In this document: one piece after another, positions 53,781 through 62,032 of the stretch | Numbering within the stretch: position 1 is the stretch's first letter | How the letters are laid out: each line of letters starts with the position of its first letter | Source of the DNA: Lentzea pudingi | GTDB lineage: Bacteria > Actinomycetota > Actinomycetes > Mycobacteriales > Pseudonocardiaceae | DNA length: 64,000 nt | Direction of reading: 5' to 3' | NCBI RefSeq assembly: GCF_014646255.1 | Contig: NZ_BMNC01000006.1 | Coordinates: 515,502 to 579,501 of the forward strand | Notes under the pieces: model-generated | Seen by the model: only the letters and a program-made list of their open reading frames with translations | Told to the model about the DNA's origin: nothing | Databases searched by the model: none | Translations under genes and position numbers: made by a program

Positions 53781-54443
53781 ATGAAGCAGCTGCCCCAGGT
53801 CACCCGCAAAGCCGTCGACCTGCTTCTGGACGTGCGGCAGCGGTTCGCGATCCCCGTCGTCATCAGCGGCTGCGTCGGGCCGCGCGGGGACGCCTACCGG
53901 CCCGAGTCGATCATGAGCAGGGACGAGGCGCGCGGCTACCACTCAGCCCAGATCCGGGTGCTCGCCGACACCCCGGCGGACCTGGTCACCGCCATGACGC
54001 TGACGAACGTCCCCGAGGCCACCGGCATCGTCGACGCCGCAAGGGAAGCGGGCGTACCGGTCGTCATCTCGTTCACGGTCGAGACGGACGGCAGGCTGCC
54101 GAGCGGGGACTCGCTGGGCGACGCGATCGAGGCCGTCGAACGCGACACGGACGGTTACGCGGCCTACTACATGGTCAACTGCGCGCACCCGGCCCACATC
54201 GCGCCGGCGCTCGACCCCGAGGCCACCTGGGCGCCGCGGTTGAGAGGCGTCCGGGCCAACGCGTCGAAGCTGAGCCACGCCGAGCTCGACGAGGCCGAGG
54301 TGCTGGACAGAGGCGATCCCGAGGAGCTCGCGGACGACTACCGGCGGCTCAGAGAACGCTTCCCGCAGCTCACGGTCCTCGGTGGGTGCTGCGGCACCGA
54401 CCACCGGCACGTCGACGCGATCAGCCGCGCGTTCAGTGGTTGA
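53781..54443 (+). CDS. Homocysteine S-methyltransferase-like protein, N-terminally short
   Basis: This is a 220-residue protein matching the C-terminal two thirds of the MmuM/Pcv-betaine-type homocysteine methyltransferase barrel: IPVVISGCVGPRGDAYRP, GVPVVISFTVETDGRLPSG, and zinc ligands in MVNCAHP and LGGCCGTDHRH. Full-length relatives (about 290-310 residues) begin with about 75 more residues (DGGLAT motif region), which are absent. The ATG at 53781 does have GGAGG seven bases upstream, so a short protein may be made, but the missing strands of the barrel make activity doubtful. The upstream gap holds the duplicated leader of the neighbouring unknown genes, suggesting the 5' end was lost in that rearrangement. 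Confidence 0.75.
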   Translation: MKQLPQVTRKAVDLLLDVRQRFAIPVVISGCVGPRGDAYRPESIMSRDEARGYHSAQIRVLADTPADLVTAMTLTNVPEATGIVDAAREAGVPVVISFTVETDGRLPSGDSLGDAIEAVERDTDGYAAYYMVNCAHPAHIAPALDPEATWAPRLRGVRANASKLSHAELDEAEVLDRGDPEELADDYRRLRERFPQLTVLGGCCGTDHRHVDAISRAFSG

Positions 54444-54795
54444 GGTCGGTTCGCAACGCCGACGCCCCGCGCAGGTAGACGTGCTTCACCGACGACCGCG
54501 GCAGGTCCGTCTCGACGTGCGCCAGCAACCGGATGACGCGCGGCATCGCCCCCGGCACCGCGATCTCGGTCGCGGACAGCAGCGGCACGTCCGAGAGCCC
54601 TGCCTGGCGCGCGGCGTAGGCGGGGAACTCGGACACCAGGTCCGGTGTCGCGGTGAGCACCACGCTGATCAGGTCGTCGGCCGTCAAAGCGTTGCACGAC
54701 AACACCTCCCGCACCAGCTCGGCCGTGGCCTCCAGCAGCAGGTCGCGCGAGTCCGCGTCGATCTGCGTGGCTCCCCTGATCGCTCGCACCGCCAT
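54433..54795 (-). CDS. aroH: Chorismate mutase, AroH type
   Basis: This is a 120-residue protein of the monofunctional AroH fold. VRAIRGATQIDADS carries the first active-site Arg, LISVVLTATPDLVSEFPAYA and VPLLSATEIAVPGAMPRVIR form the trimer core, and HVYLRGASALRTDL carries the second Arg. It converts chorismate to prephenate for Phe/Tyr synthesis. It converges with the methyltransferase-like gene, overlapping by 11 bases. Confidence 0.93.
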   Translation of the reverse strand: MAVRAIRGATQIDADSRDLLLEATAELVREVLSCNALTADDLISVVLTATPDLVSEFPAYAARQAGLSDVPLLSATEIAVPGAMPRVIRLLAHVETDLPRSSVKHVYLRGASALRTDLNH

Positions 54796-54828
54796 GCGAT
54801 CGACCCTAGCAGTGGTCCGAAGTGGACT

Positions 54829-55143
54829 TCAGCGGTCGACGACGATGTTGGGGAACTTCGCGCTCAGCCCGAGCAGGTTCACGACGTAGGCGCCCCAGCC
54901 GCCGCCCAGCAGCACCAGGCGCCGCTCCCCCAGCGCCGTCGCCGTCTCGATCAGCACGTGCAGGCCGCTCGAACCGATGAACGTCAGTCCGGTGAAGTCC
55001 ACCACCACGTCGCCGTCGCCGGACGCGCGGGCGAGCGCGAGCTCCGCGCGCAGCAGGTCGCTGGTGTTCAGGTCGACCTCGCCGGTGAGCGTCACCAACG
55101 CGCCTTGGCGACGTACGTCCAACAGGCCTGACTGGGGTTCCAT
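54829..55143 (-). CDS. STAS-domain protein (anti-sigma factor antagonist type)
   Basis: This is a 104-residue STAS domain: LVTLTGEVDLNTSDLLRAEL, VVVDFTGLTFIGSSGLHVLI with the phosphorylatable Ser region (GSSG), and a C-terminal helix/strand. ATG 55143 has GAGG eight bases upstream. The frame is open upstream, but that sequence is Arg/Pro/Cys-rich and not domain-like. Such proteins release sigma factors from anti-sigma kinases when unphosphorylated. No kinase is next to it. Confidence 0.8.
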   Translation of the reverse strand: MEPQSGLLDVRRQGALVTLTGEVDLNTSDLLRAELALARASGDGDVVVDFTGLTFIGSSGLHVLIETATALGERRLVLLGGGWGAYVVNLLGLSAKFPNIVVDR

Positions 55144-55718
55144 CTTGAGTGCCTCGGGTGTCGGGATGCAGCAGGTCGCGCACCGCTGCGGGTGCACCGG
55201 TTTCGCCAGGTGGGCGTCGGCGACGTGAGTGGCCGGCTCGATCGCCGGAACGACCACGACCGGGCACGCCGAACGTTCGCGCCGCCGCCGCGAACCTCGT
55301 CCCTTCACCATGAGACGTCAGCAAGTCGGCGATCGCCAGTGCCGGTCGACTCTGAAGAGACTCCTCCGCGGCCGCGATCACGTCGCCGGCGTGCGCACGC
55401 CCCAGCATCGCCGGCGCGGCACCCGGTCTCCCGTCTCGGCGCAGCACCACGCCTGGTTCGCGGCGGGTCCACCGTGGTGCAGGTGGACCCGCCCCCTCCG
55501 GTCACGGATGTTCGCCACCAGATCCTCGTCCTGGGCGAAATTCAGGACGAGGAGGAAGTCGCGGCGCACGGCGGCACTGGCCGAGTGCGCGAAAGCCTTG
55601 TCACACCGCGACAACAGCGGGTCGGCGGCAACTAGGGTGACGCGTCGTCGTGCATGCGACAATTTTCAACGCGTGCCCGACAGTCGACCAGGGCCGAACG
55701 AACTCGCCGGGCAGGGCC
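55144..55718. other. Region with broken or doubtful frames upstream of the STAS gene
   Basis: On the minus strand, fragments such as AAEESLQSRPALAIADLLTS and RRDFLLVLNFAQDEDLVANI look protein-like but lie in different frames, none with a start, ribosome binding site and full domain. The simplest reading is a decayed gene, perhaps of the regulator group that accompanies STAS proteins. Confidence 0.4.
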
Positions 55719-56837
55719 CTACGGTGCCAGGTCGGCCAGCAGAAGTCCGCTCCGCGGCTTGGGCGTGAAGTAGGTGCTCTTGCGCGGCATCTTGGTGCCC
55801 GCCAGCACTTCCCGCAGCGGGACGGGCGCGATCAGCAACACCGCCTCGGCTTCCACGGACGGGTCGACGACCGCCCGCACGCACGGGCTCTCCGGGTCGA
55901 GCCCGAGCGCCTGGTCCAGCAGCAACGACTCCACCACGGCGTGGTCGACCCCCTGCCCCGCTGGCAGTTCGACCCGCAGCACCTCGTCGGGGCACCGCAC
56001 CACGACCACGCCCGGTTCCGGATCCACGACGTACGGCAACGACGACACCGTCAGCCCGGCCCGTTCCCACGCCGCCACCAGATCGGACGCGCCCAGCCCG
56101 CTGCCGACGATCGCGCGGTGGATCGGACCGACCCGCAGCCCCGGTCCGGACGTGACGAGCGCCAGCAACCCGGCGAGCCCCGCCTCCCGTGCCGCCGCGA
56201 CCCGGTGGTTGCCGTCCGCGACGAGCAACGGGTGCGCCCCCGCCGCCTCGATGAACGCGTCCTGCTCCGCACCCGGCCCGACCAGCCACACCCAGTGCCG
56301 CCGCCCGCCCGAGTCCACGAGCGACACGGCGGGCTCCCCGGTCATGCCGAGCACGAGGTCCGTCAGCCCGTCGTGCGGGGTGATCGGAACGAGCATGGCC
56401 GCGCTCGTCGCGATGCCCAGCGACGCCAGCACCTGCCCGCGTTCGGCGACGACGTCCGGATAGACGTCCTCGGTGTGCTCGATGCCGTCCGGGTCCACCA
56501 GGCACAGCAACCCGCACGCCGTCCCGTCCGGACCGTCCACCCGGTACGGCGCTACGACGTCGGTGACCTCGACGTACGCCCTGCGGATCAACGCGGCCAG
56601 TTCGGCGCGTGCGGCGGGCAGCGCGTCGAGCAGCCCGGTGCCCGCGGCCAGCGCGGCAGGCGTGCGGTGGGGGTGCTGGACGGCCAGCAGCGTGCCGTGC
56701 GGGGCTCTCGCGAGCGCGCCGATCACCTGGCCGGGTTCGGCGAACTCGTCGACGTCCGGGCCGGGCACGCGTTCGCGCACCACCCAGCCGCGCCGCACCG
56801 GACGGACTCGCAGCGCCGTCGTATCTTCTTGGAACAT
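55719..56837 (-). CDS. DUF1015-family protein
   Basis: This is a 372-residue protein with the DUF1015 hallmarks: LLVADGNHRVAAAREAG in the middle and MPRKSTYFTPKPRSGLLL at the C-terminus. Members are widespread and of unknown biochemical function, with a kinase- or serine-metabolism-linked context in some genomes. The start is only 18 bases from the divergent KhtT-like gene, so both must use overlapping promoters. Confidence 0.88.
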   Translation of the reverse strand: MFQEDTTALRVRPVRRGWVVRERVPGPDVDEFAEPGQVIGALARAPHGTLLAVQHPHRTPAALAAGTGLLDALPAARAELAALIRRAYVEVTDVVAPYRVDGPDGTACGLLCLVDPDGIEHTEDVYPDVVAERGQVLASLGIATSAAMLVPITPHDGLTDLVLGMTGEPAVSLVDSGGRRHWVWLVGPGAEQDAFIEAAGAHPLLVADGNHRVAAAREAGLAGLLALVTSGPGLRVGPIHRAIVGSGLGASDLVAAWERAGLTVSSLPYVVDPEPGVVVVRCPDEVLRVELPAGQGVDHAVVESLLLDQALGLDPESPCVRAVVDPSVEAEAVLLIAPVPLREVLAGTKMPRKSTYFTPKPRSGLLLADLAP

Positions 56838-56855
56838 CCACGTATCATGATCTGT

Positions 56856-57329
56856 GTGAACGTAGAGATCACGCCCCTGCCGGGCATCGGGACGCGTCAG
56901 GACTTCACCATCCGCGCCGGGCGCCGGGTCGGCGTGATCACGTATCGGGACGGCCGGTTCGAGCTGATCCTGTCCAAGGCGTCGGATCCCGACTCCTGCG
57001 CCGCCTCGATACCCCTCTCACCGGAGGAGGCGGGCACGCTCGCGGGCCTGCTCGGCGCGCCGCAGCTCGTCGCCCACCTGCGCGAGGAGACCCGGGACAT
57101 CGCGGGCATCACGACGCGTCAGCTCCCGGTGACGGCGTTCGTGAACCACACCCTCGGCGAGACCGCCCTGCGCACGCGGACCGGTGCGTCCATCGTGGCA
57201 GTCGTGCGCGCCGGCAACGCTCACCCGTCGCCCGGCCCCGACTTCATCTTCGAGAACGGTGACCTCGCGGTCGTCGTCGGTACCGCGGAGGGCCTCGACG
57301 CCGCCGCTGAGATCTTCCACGGCGGTTAA
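56856..57329 (+). CDS. KhtT-like regulatory subunit of a cation:proton antiporter
   Basis: This is a 157-residue cytoplasmic protein. The N-terminal region starts NVEITPLPGIGTRQDFTI and a C-terminal TrkA-C domain covers about residues 85-155 (ASIVAVVRAGNAHPSPGPDF, FENGDLAVVVGTAEGL), which in KhtT binds c-di-AMP or nucleotide. GTG 56856 gives the family-typical start and lies 7 bases after a TATCAT -10-like box (56843-56848), suggesting a leaderless message; ATG 56847 is the alternative. It precedes the antiporter gene by 5 bases and should gate it. Confidence 0.85.
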   Translation: MNVEITPLPGIGTRQDFTIRAGRRVGVITYRDGRFELILSKASDPDSCAASIPLSPEEAGTLAGLLGAPQLVAHLREETRDIAGITTRQLPVTAFVNHTLGETALRTRTGASIVAVVRAGNAHPSPGPDFIFENGDLAVVVGTAEGLDAAAEIFHGG

Positions 57330-57334
57330 GCACA

Positions 57335-58507
57335 GTGCATGAGACAACCATTGCCATGATCCAGCTCGGCGCGGTGTTCTTCGGCCTCGGTCTGCTGGGT
57401 CGTGTGGCTCGACGTGCCGGAATCTCCCCGATCCCGCTGTACCTGATCGGCGGGCTCGCGTTCGGCAAGGGTGGTTTGATCCCCTTGCACGGCATCGAGG
57501 AGTTCACCCACCTCGCCAGCGAGATCGGCGTCGTGCTGCTCCTGCTGCTGCTCGGCCTCGAGTACTCGGCCTCGGAACTCACCACCGGGCTGAAGAAGTC
57601 CTGGATGGCGGGCGTGCTCGACCTGGTGCTCAACGCGGCGCCGGGCGCGATCGCCGCCTACCTGCTCGGCTGGGGCACCGTCGGCGCGCTCGCGATGGCG
57701 GGCGTCACGTACATCTCGTCGTCGGGCATCGTCGCGAAGGTCCTCGGTGACCTGGGCCGGCTGGGCAACCGCGAGACGCCGGTCGTGCTGTCCGTGCTCG
57801 TGTTCGAGGACCTGGCGATGGCCGTGTACCTGCCGGTGCTCACAGCCGTGCTGGCCGGTGTGAGCTTCCTCGGCGGACTGACCTCGGTCGGCATCTCGTT
57901 GCTCGCGATCACCGTGGTCCTGGTGGTGGCGTTGAAGTACGGCCGGTTCATCTCGGCCATTGTGGACAGTCCCGACCACGAGGTGTTCCTCCTCAAGCTG
58001 CTCGGCTCGGCCTTGCTCGTCGCGGGCGTCGCCTCGCAGTTGCAGGTCTCGGCGGCGGTCGGCGCGTTCCTGCTCGGCATCGCGATCTCCGGGTCGACGG
58101 CCGAGAACGCGACGCGTCTGCTCGAACCGCTCCGCGACCTCTTCGCCGCGATGTTCTTCGTGGTGTTCGGGCTGAACACCGACCCGGCCTCGATCCCGCC
58201 CGTGCTCGGGATCGCGGTGGCGCTGGCCGCCGTCACGACCGCCACGAAGGTCTTCACGGGCTGGTGGGCGGCGCGTCGTCAGGGCATCGGGAAGATGGGC
58301 CGCATGCGTGCGGGGGTCGCTTTGGTGGCGCGCGGCGAGTTCTCCATCGTCATCGCCGGCCTGGCCGTGGCGTCCGGTCAGGTGCACAACGACCTGGCGG
58401 CGCTCGCGACCGCGTACGTGCTGCTCATGGCGATCCTCGGGCCCATCGCGGCCAAGTACGTTGAGCCAATCGGTGAATTCTTTCAGCGCAGAAGGCAAAT
58501 GGCCTGA
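57335..58507 (+). CDS. Cation:proton antiporter (CPA2, KhtU/KefB-like)
   Basis: This is a 390-residue membrane protein with 12-13 helices. CPA2 features are visible: RAGISPIPLYLIGGLAFG, GVVLLLLLLGLEYS, the discontinuous helix YISSSGIVAKVLGD and the ion-site region SVLVFEDLAMAVYLPVL (Glu-Asp in place of the common ND/DD). A last pair of helices carries RGEFSIVIAGL. It lacks a RCK/TrkA-N domain, which is supplied by the separate KhtT-like protein encoded just upstream. Likely a K+/H+ antiporter for ion and pH balance. Confidence 0.9.
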   Translation: MHETTIAMIQLGAVFFGLGLLGRVARRAGISPIPLYLIGGLAFGKGGLIPLHGIEEFTHLASEIGVVLLLLLLGLEYSASELTTGLKKSWMAGVLDLVLNAAPGAIAAYLLGWGTVGALAMAGVTYISSSGIVAKVLGDLGRLGNRETPVVLSVLVFEDLAMAVYLPVLTAVLAGVSFLGGLTSVGISLLAITVVLVVALKYGRFISAIVDSPDHEVFLLKLLGSALLVAGVASQLQVSAAVGAFLLGIAISGSTAENATRLLEPLRDLFAAMFFVVFGLNTDPASIPPVLGIAVALAAVTTATKVFTGWWAARRQGIGKMGRMRAGVALVARGEFSIVIAGLAVASGQVHNDLAALATAYVLLMAILGPIAAKYVEPIGEFFQRRRQMA

Positions 58508-58570
58508 AACAACAGCCCCGATGTGACGACTCTCTAGTGAGGGCTAGACGGAGAGTAGGGGCGAAGCGTC

Positions 58571-59737
58571 ATGACCGAACCCGCGGAAGTGGAGACCACA
58601 GGCCGATTCCTGGTGCTGCTGCAGGAGGACGCCGTCGAAGAGGGGCTGGCCGAACTCGGTGCGATCGCCGGGTTCGACCCGAACACCGGTGAGATCGGCT
58701 CGGACACGCTGCAGGTGTTCCCGGAGCTCGGCGTCGCCGTGGTGTCCGGCGACCCGAACCTGCTGGGCGAGCTGAACGGCGCGGCCGACCGGCCCGGCCC
58801 GGTCCAGATCGTCGAGCCGGAACGCGTCGTGCACGTGTTCCAGGACGACGACGCCGCACCGGCCGCGGAGTCCGAGGTGCAGGCCGTGGACGAGTCCGTG
58901 CTGACCTGGGGGCTGCAGGCGGTCGGCGCGGACGTCAGCACGGCCACCGGCAAGGGCGTCAAGATCGCGGTCCTGGACACCGGCTGGGAGAAGAACCACC
59001 CGGACTTCACGGCCCGCGCGATCACCACGAAGTCGTTCATCACCGGCGAGGACGTGCAGGACGGCCACGGCCACGGCACGCACTGCATCGGCACGTCCGC
59101 GGGCCCGCGCAAGCCCGCCACCCTGCCCGGCTACGGCGTCGCGCACGAGGCCGAGATCTTCGCGGGCAAGGTCCTGTCGAACGCGGGCTCCGGCTCCGAC
59201 GGCGGCATCCTCGGCGGCATCGACTGGGCGGTCTCGAACGGCTGCGCGATCATCTCGATGTCCCTGGGCGCCGACGTCCCGGTGAACACGCCGTACTCGC
59301 AGATCTACGAGACCGTCGCCCAGCGAGCCCTGGCCAAGGGCACGCTGATCATCGCCGCGGCGGGCAACGCGTCCTCCCGCCCGGCCCGCGTCGCGCCGGT
59401 CGGCCACCCGGCCCGCTGCCCCAGCATCATCGCGGTGGCGGCGATCGACGTGAACCGCGCGATCGCGTCGTTCTCCTCGGGCTCGGCGGACAAGATCGGC
59501 CAGATCGACGTGTGCGCACCGGGCGTGGACGTCTACTCGTCGTTCAAGCTCCCGCAGAAGTACTCCCGCCTGCGCGGCACGTCGATGGCGACGCCGCACG
59601 TGGCAGGCGTGGCGGTGCTGATCGCGGAGAAGACCGGCGCACGAGGCTACGAACTGTGGGCCCGCCTGGTCGGCACGGCGCTGCGCCTCCCCCTGCCGTC
59701 CACCGACATCGGCTCCGGACTCGTCCAGGCGCCATGA
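58571..59737 (+). CDS. Subtilisin-like serine protease (S8), no signal peptide
   Basis: This is a 388-residue protein. Residues 1-110 form a pro-domain-like or divergent N-terminal domain. The catalytic domain (about 115-385) has Asp in KIAVLDTGWEKNHPDF, His in DGHGHGTHCIGT, oxyanion Asn in AAAGNASSRP and Ser in LRGTSMATPHVAG. No signal peptide or Tat motif is visible, so it may be cytoplasmic or exported by another route. AGGGG precedes the ATG. The next gene overlaps its stop (ATGA) and encodes a small I9-like protein. Confidence 0.9.
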   Translation: MTEPAEVETTGRFLVLLQEDAVEEGLAELGAIAGFDPNTGEIGSDTLQVFPELGVAVVSGDPNLLGELNGAADRPGPVQIVEPERVVHVFQDDDAAPAAESEVQAVDESVLTWGLQAVGADVSTATGKGVKIAVLDTGWEKNHPDFTARAITTKSFITGEDVQDGHGHGTHCIGTSAGPRKPATLPGYGVAHEAEIFAGKVLSNAGSGSDGGILGGIDWAVSNGCAIISMSLGADVPVNTPYSQIYETVAQRALAKGTLIIAAAGNASSRPARVAPVGHPARCPSIIAVAAIDVNRAIASFSSGSADKIGQIDVCAPGVDVYSSFKLPQKYSRLRGTSMATPHVAGVAVLIAEKTGARGYELWARLVGTALRLPLPSTDIGSGLVQAP

Positions 59738-59955
59738 CCGCTTCGGTGGACCAGGTGATGGTCTCCGTGAAGGACGGCAGCCTCCCGCGGGTCCTCGACG
59801 ACCTGCGGGAGGCGGGCCTGGTGGTCGACACGGTCCTGGAAGCCCTGGGCGTGGTCACCGGCACCGCCGAGGTCAGGGCCATCCCGGCCCTGCAGGCCGT
59901 ACCCGGCGTCATCGACGTCGAACGGCAGTGGCGCGTGCAGCTCCCGCCGTACTGA
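59734..59955 (+). CDS. Small ferredoxin-like protein, coupled to the S8 protease (possible I9-type inhibitor or foldase)
   Basis: This is a 73-residue protein (VDQVMVSVKDGSLPRVLDDL ... AIPALQAVPGVIDVERQWRV). Its strand-helix-strand pattern and the final VPGVIDVERQ resemble the inhibitor I9/subtilisin propeptide fold, in which VxAVEPD-like ends contact the protease. It starts inside the protease stop (ATGA), so the two are made together. Similar genes are often mis-annotated as ketohydroxyglutarate aldolase. Inhibitor or chaperone function is an inference. Confidence 0.65.
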   Translation: MTASVDQVMVSVKDGSLPRVLDDLREAGLVVDTVLEALGVVTGTAEVRAIPALQAVPGVIDVERQWRVQLPPY

Positions 59956-59987
59956 CTAGGCTCTCTGCTGACCCCACACGCGGCTGA

Positions 59988-60003
59988 TCGAACACGTGTT
60001 CTA
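59988..60003. promoter_or_regulatory. LexA-box-like palindrome before the coiled-coil gene
   Basis: TCGAACACGTGTTCTA matches the actinobacterial SOS box TCGAAC-N4-GTTCGA except for the last two bases; its core GAACACGTGTTC is a perfect 12-base palindrome. It overlaps a TATGCT -10-like box (60002-60007) and lies 45 bases before the GTG at 60048. Confidence 0.45.
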
Positions 60004-60047
60004 TGCTGTGCGCGGGGTCACGTCGCTGCGCAGAGAGGAACCTGATC

Positions 60048-60494
60048 GTGTCGGACACGCTCACCGAGGTGCAGGCAGTCGAGGAGACCGTCGTGGAGAC
60101 GGCAACCCCCGAGGCCGAGGCCCCGAAGCCCGTCGAGGCTCCCAAGCCCGCCGAGGCTCCGAAGGCAGAGGCCCCCAAGGCTGAGAAGCCGAAGGCCGGC
60201 CGCCCGAAGAGCACGGCGAAGAAGACTCGCACCGTCGAGCTCACGCTCACCGTCACCGGCACCGCCGAGGGCGAGTGGCAGGCAGACCTGGTCCACGGCA
60301 CGCAGCGCGTCGTGTCGGGCCTGGTCATCCCGGCCATCGCCGTCGCCAAGGCGGCCAAGGAGCTGCACGAGGACATCGCCACGGGCATCGAGTCGGTGCT
60401 CGAGGCGGCGCGCGACCAGCACCGCACCCGCATGGAGGAGCTGGAGGCCGAGCTGGCCAGGGTGAAGGCCCAGCTGGCGGAGCTTTCCGAGTAA
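60048..60494 (+). CDS. Lys/Pro/Ala-rich coiled-coil protein (DUF6319-like)
   Basis: This is a 148-residue protein. The first 65 residues are a low-complexity Pro-Lys-Ala-Glu repeat (units like EAPKPVEAPKPAEAPKAE) with a basic, histone-tail-like end (GRPKSTAKKTRT). Residues about 68-105 form a small strand-helix part (VELTLTVTGTAEGEWQADLV), and the C-terminus is a coiled-coil (RMEELEAELARVKAQLAELS). GTG 60048 has AGAGAGGA eight bases upstream. The DUF6319 link is from memory of similar actinomycete proteins. Possibly DNA- or nucleoid-associated, and perhaps induced by DNA damage given the LexA-like box. Confidence 0.75.
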   Translation: MSDTLTEVQAVEETVVETATPEAEAPKPVEAPKPAEAPKAEAPKAEKPKAGRPKSTAKKTRTVELTLTVTGTAEGEWQADLVHGTQRVVSGLVIPAIAVAKAAKELHEDIATGIESVLEAARDQHRTRMEELEAELARVKAQLAELSE

Positions 60495-60513
60495 GTCCGG
60501 AGCTCAGCACGCC

Positions 60514-60546
60514 AAAGGGCGGCCCGCACAACGCGGGCCGTCCTTT
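60514..60546 (+). terminator. Hairpin terminator after the coiled-coil gene
   Basis: AAAGGGCGGCCCGC (60514-60527) pairs with GCGGGCCGTCCTTT (60533-60546), loop ACAAC, with one weak G-T position. It lies 20 bases after the stop codon. Confidence 0.8.
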
Positions 60547-61058
60547 CGCATGCGCAGGGCCGGAGGCGGAGGGATGCGCGGCAAGGGATCACCGCAGGCT
60601 CACGCAAGGGTCCCCTTGAGACTTGGCTCCCCCGCGACCCAACGTACAAGGCGGCACCGACAAGATCGGAAAGCCAGATCGAGCGCGATGCCGGAGGCGA
60701 GCCGTCCTTCGGTCCGCGATGCCGAAGGCGAGCCGTCCTTAGCAAGCGCACTGGGCGGTGGGGTCCCATCACGAGTCGCGCCATAGCACTTGCTGCACCT
60801 GAGGGGTGAGGTCAAGTCGACACGCTTTTCGTCGACTTGACCTCACCCCTCAGGTGTGGCCCGCTCTTGGCTCGGCTCGTGATGGGACCCCACCGCCAAC
60901 GCACACAACTACGCAACCGGCAGCCGCTCAAAGCAACAGGCGTGCCATCTACCCGCAGACAGCGCTGGCCCCCTGATCAGATTGCCGGGGGTCTGGGGGC
61001 AGAGCCCCCAGGGAAAGCACGCAACCGCAACAGGCCGCCCGCAACAGCACCCCTCGCA
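60547..61058. other. Intergenic region with repeats, no supportable gene
   Basis: The 512 bases contain two direct copies of GCGATGCCGRAGGCGAGCCG (near 60688 and 60717) and the large nested palindrome at 60754-60897. No credible protein-coding ORF. Confidence 0.6.
60754..60897. repeat. Large nested palindrome (22-base outer and 26-base inner arms)
   Basis: The inner arms 60796-60821 and 60831-60856 are perfect complements around a 9-base loop (ACGCTTTTC). The outer arms 60754-60775 and 60876-60897 are also perfect complements. The 20 bases between outer and inner arms on each side are unrelated, so the structure is a two-step cruciform or hairpin. It could be a terminator for the convergent quinone-reductase unit, a small non-autonomous mobile element, or a recombination site. 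Confidence 0.75.
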
Positions 61059-62030
61059 CTATCGCGACGGGTCCAAAACCAGCTTCCCAGCAGTCCGACG
61101 AGCCCTCAAATCCTCGTGAGCCTGCCGAACCTCCCCCAACCCGTACTCCCCACCAGGAACAGCCTTCAACTTCCCATCCACAACAAGCTGAAACAGCTCA
61201 GCCATAGCCCGATGCGCCAACGTCCCATGCTCGGCGTCGCGCACCTTCAGGGCGTGGGGCAACCACATACCCGCAACGGCCGTGGAGTGCACCAACAACG
61301 CCCCAAGGTCGACCGGCTTCGGCCTCTCCCGCGAGGCCATCCCATAAAACGCAAGCCGCCCAAACGGAGCCAACGCAACCAACGACTGGTCAGTGGTAGC
61401 ACCTCCAGTCATGTCCAACACGACGTCAACCCGCCGCCCACCATTGGCTTCCTTCAACGCGGCAGTCATGTCCTCTGAACGGGAGTCGATCGCGACATCA
61501 GCCCCAAGATCAAGCGCCAGCTTCCGCTTCTCCTCAGAAGAAGCGGTGGCGATGACCCGCCCCGCACCCCACAACTTGGCCAACTGCACCGCGATAGTCC
61601 CCACCCCACCAGCAGCGGCGTGCACGACAACCGACTCACCGGCCTCCATGTGAGTCGACTTCCGCAGCAGCAACCAGGCAGTAGCCCCCTGCACGATCAA
61701 CGACAACGCCGTCAGATCGTCCACACCATCGGGAACGTCGAAGGTGGTGAGCGCAGGCGCCACAGCCTTCTCCGCGTACCCACCGGAGTTCTTGGTCAGC
61801 GCCACAACCCGGCGACCATCAGCAGTAACCCCGACGACCTCACCACCAGGCACCAGTGGCAGCGTCATCTGAGCTAGGTACGAGTTCTCCGCCTGATGCG
61901 TGTCGGCGTAGTTCAACCCAGCCCGCGAAACGGAGATCAGCACCTCCCCCTCCCCAGCAACGGGATCGGGCAGCTCCACCTGCTGCAACACCTCGGGCCC
62001 ACCGAACTCGGTGATCTGGATGGCACGCAC
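61059..62030 (-). CDS. Zinc-less quinone oxidoreductase / MDR-family reductase
   Basis: This is a 323-residue medium-chain reductase. It has the N-terminal catalytic fold (MRAIQITEFGGPEVLQQVEL) and Rossmann motif VVHAAAGGVGTIAVQLAKLWGA with nucleotide-binding ATASSEEKRKLA, without structural zinc Cys residues; this is the QOR/NADPH:quinone reductase group. The start GTG follows GAGGAG. It lies 2 bases after the SDR gene, so they form one operon. Substrate unknown; quinones or enones are usual. Confidence 0.9.
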   Translation of the reverse strand: MRAIQITEFGGPEVLQQVELPDPVAGEGEVLISVSRAGLNYADTHQAENSYLAQMTLPLVPGGEVVGVTADGRRVVALTKNSGGYAEKAVAPALTTFDVPDGVDDLTALSLIVQGATAWLLLRKSTHMEAGESVVVHAAAGGVGTIAVQLAKLWGAGRVIATASSEEKRKLALDLGADVAIDSRSEDMTAALKEANGGRRVDVVLDMTGGATTDQSLVALAPFGRLAFYGMASRERPKPVDLGALLVHSTAVAGMWLPHALKVRDAEHGTLAHRAMAELFQLVVDGKLKAVPGGEYGLGEVRQAHEDLRARRTAGKLVLDPSR

Positions 62031-62032
62031 GG

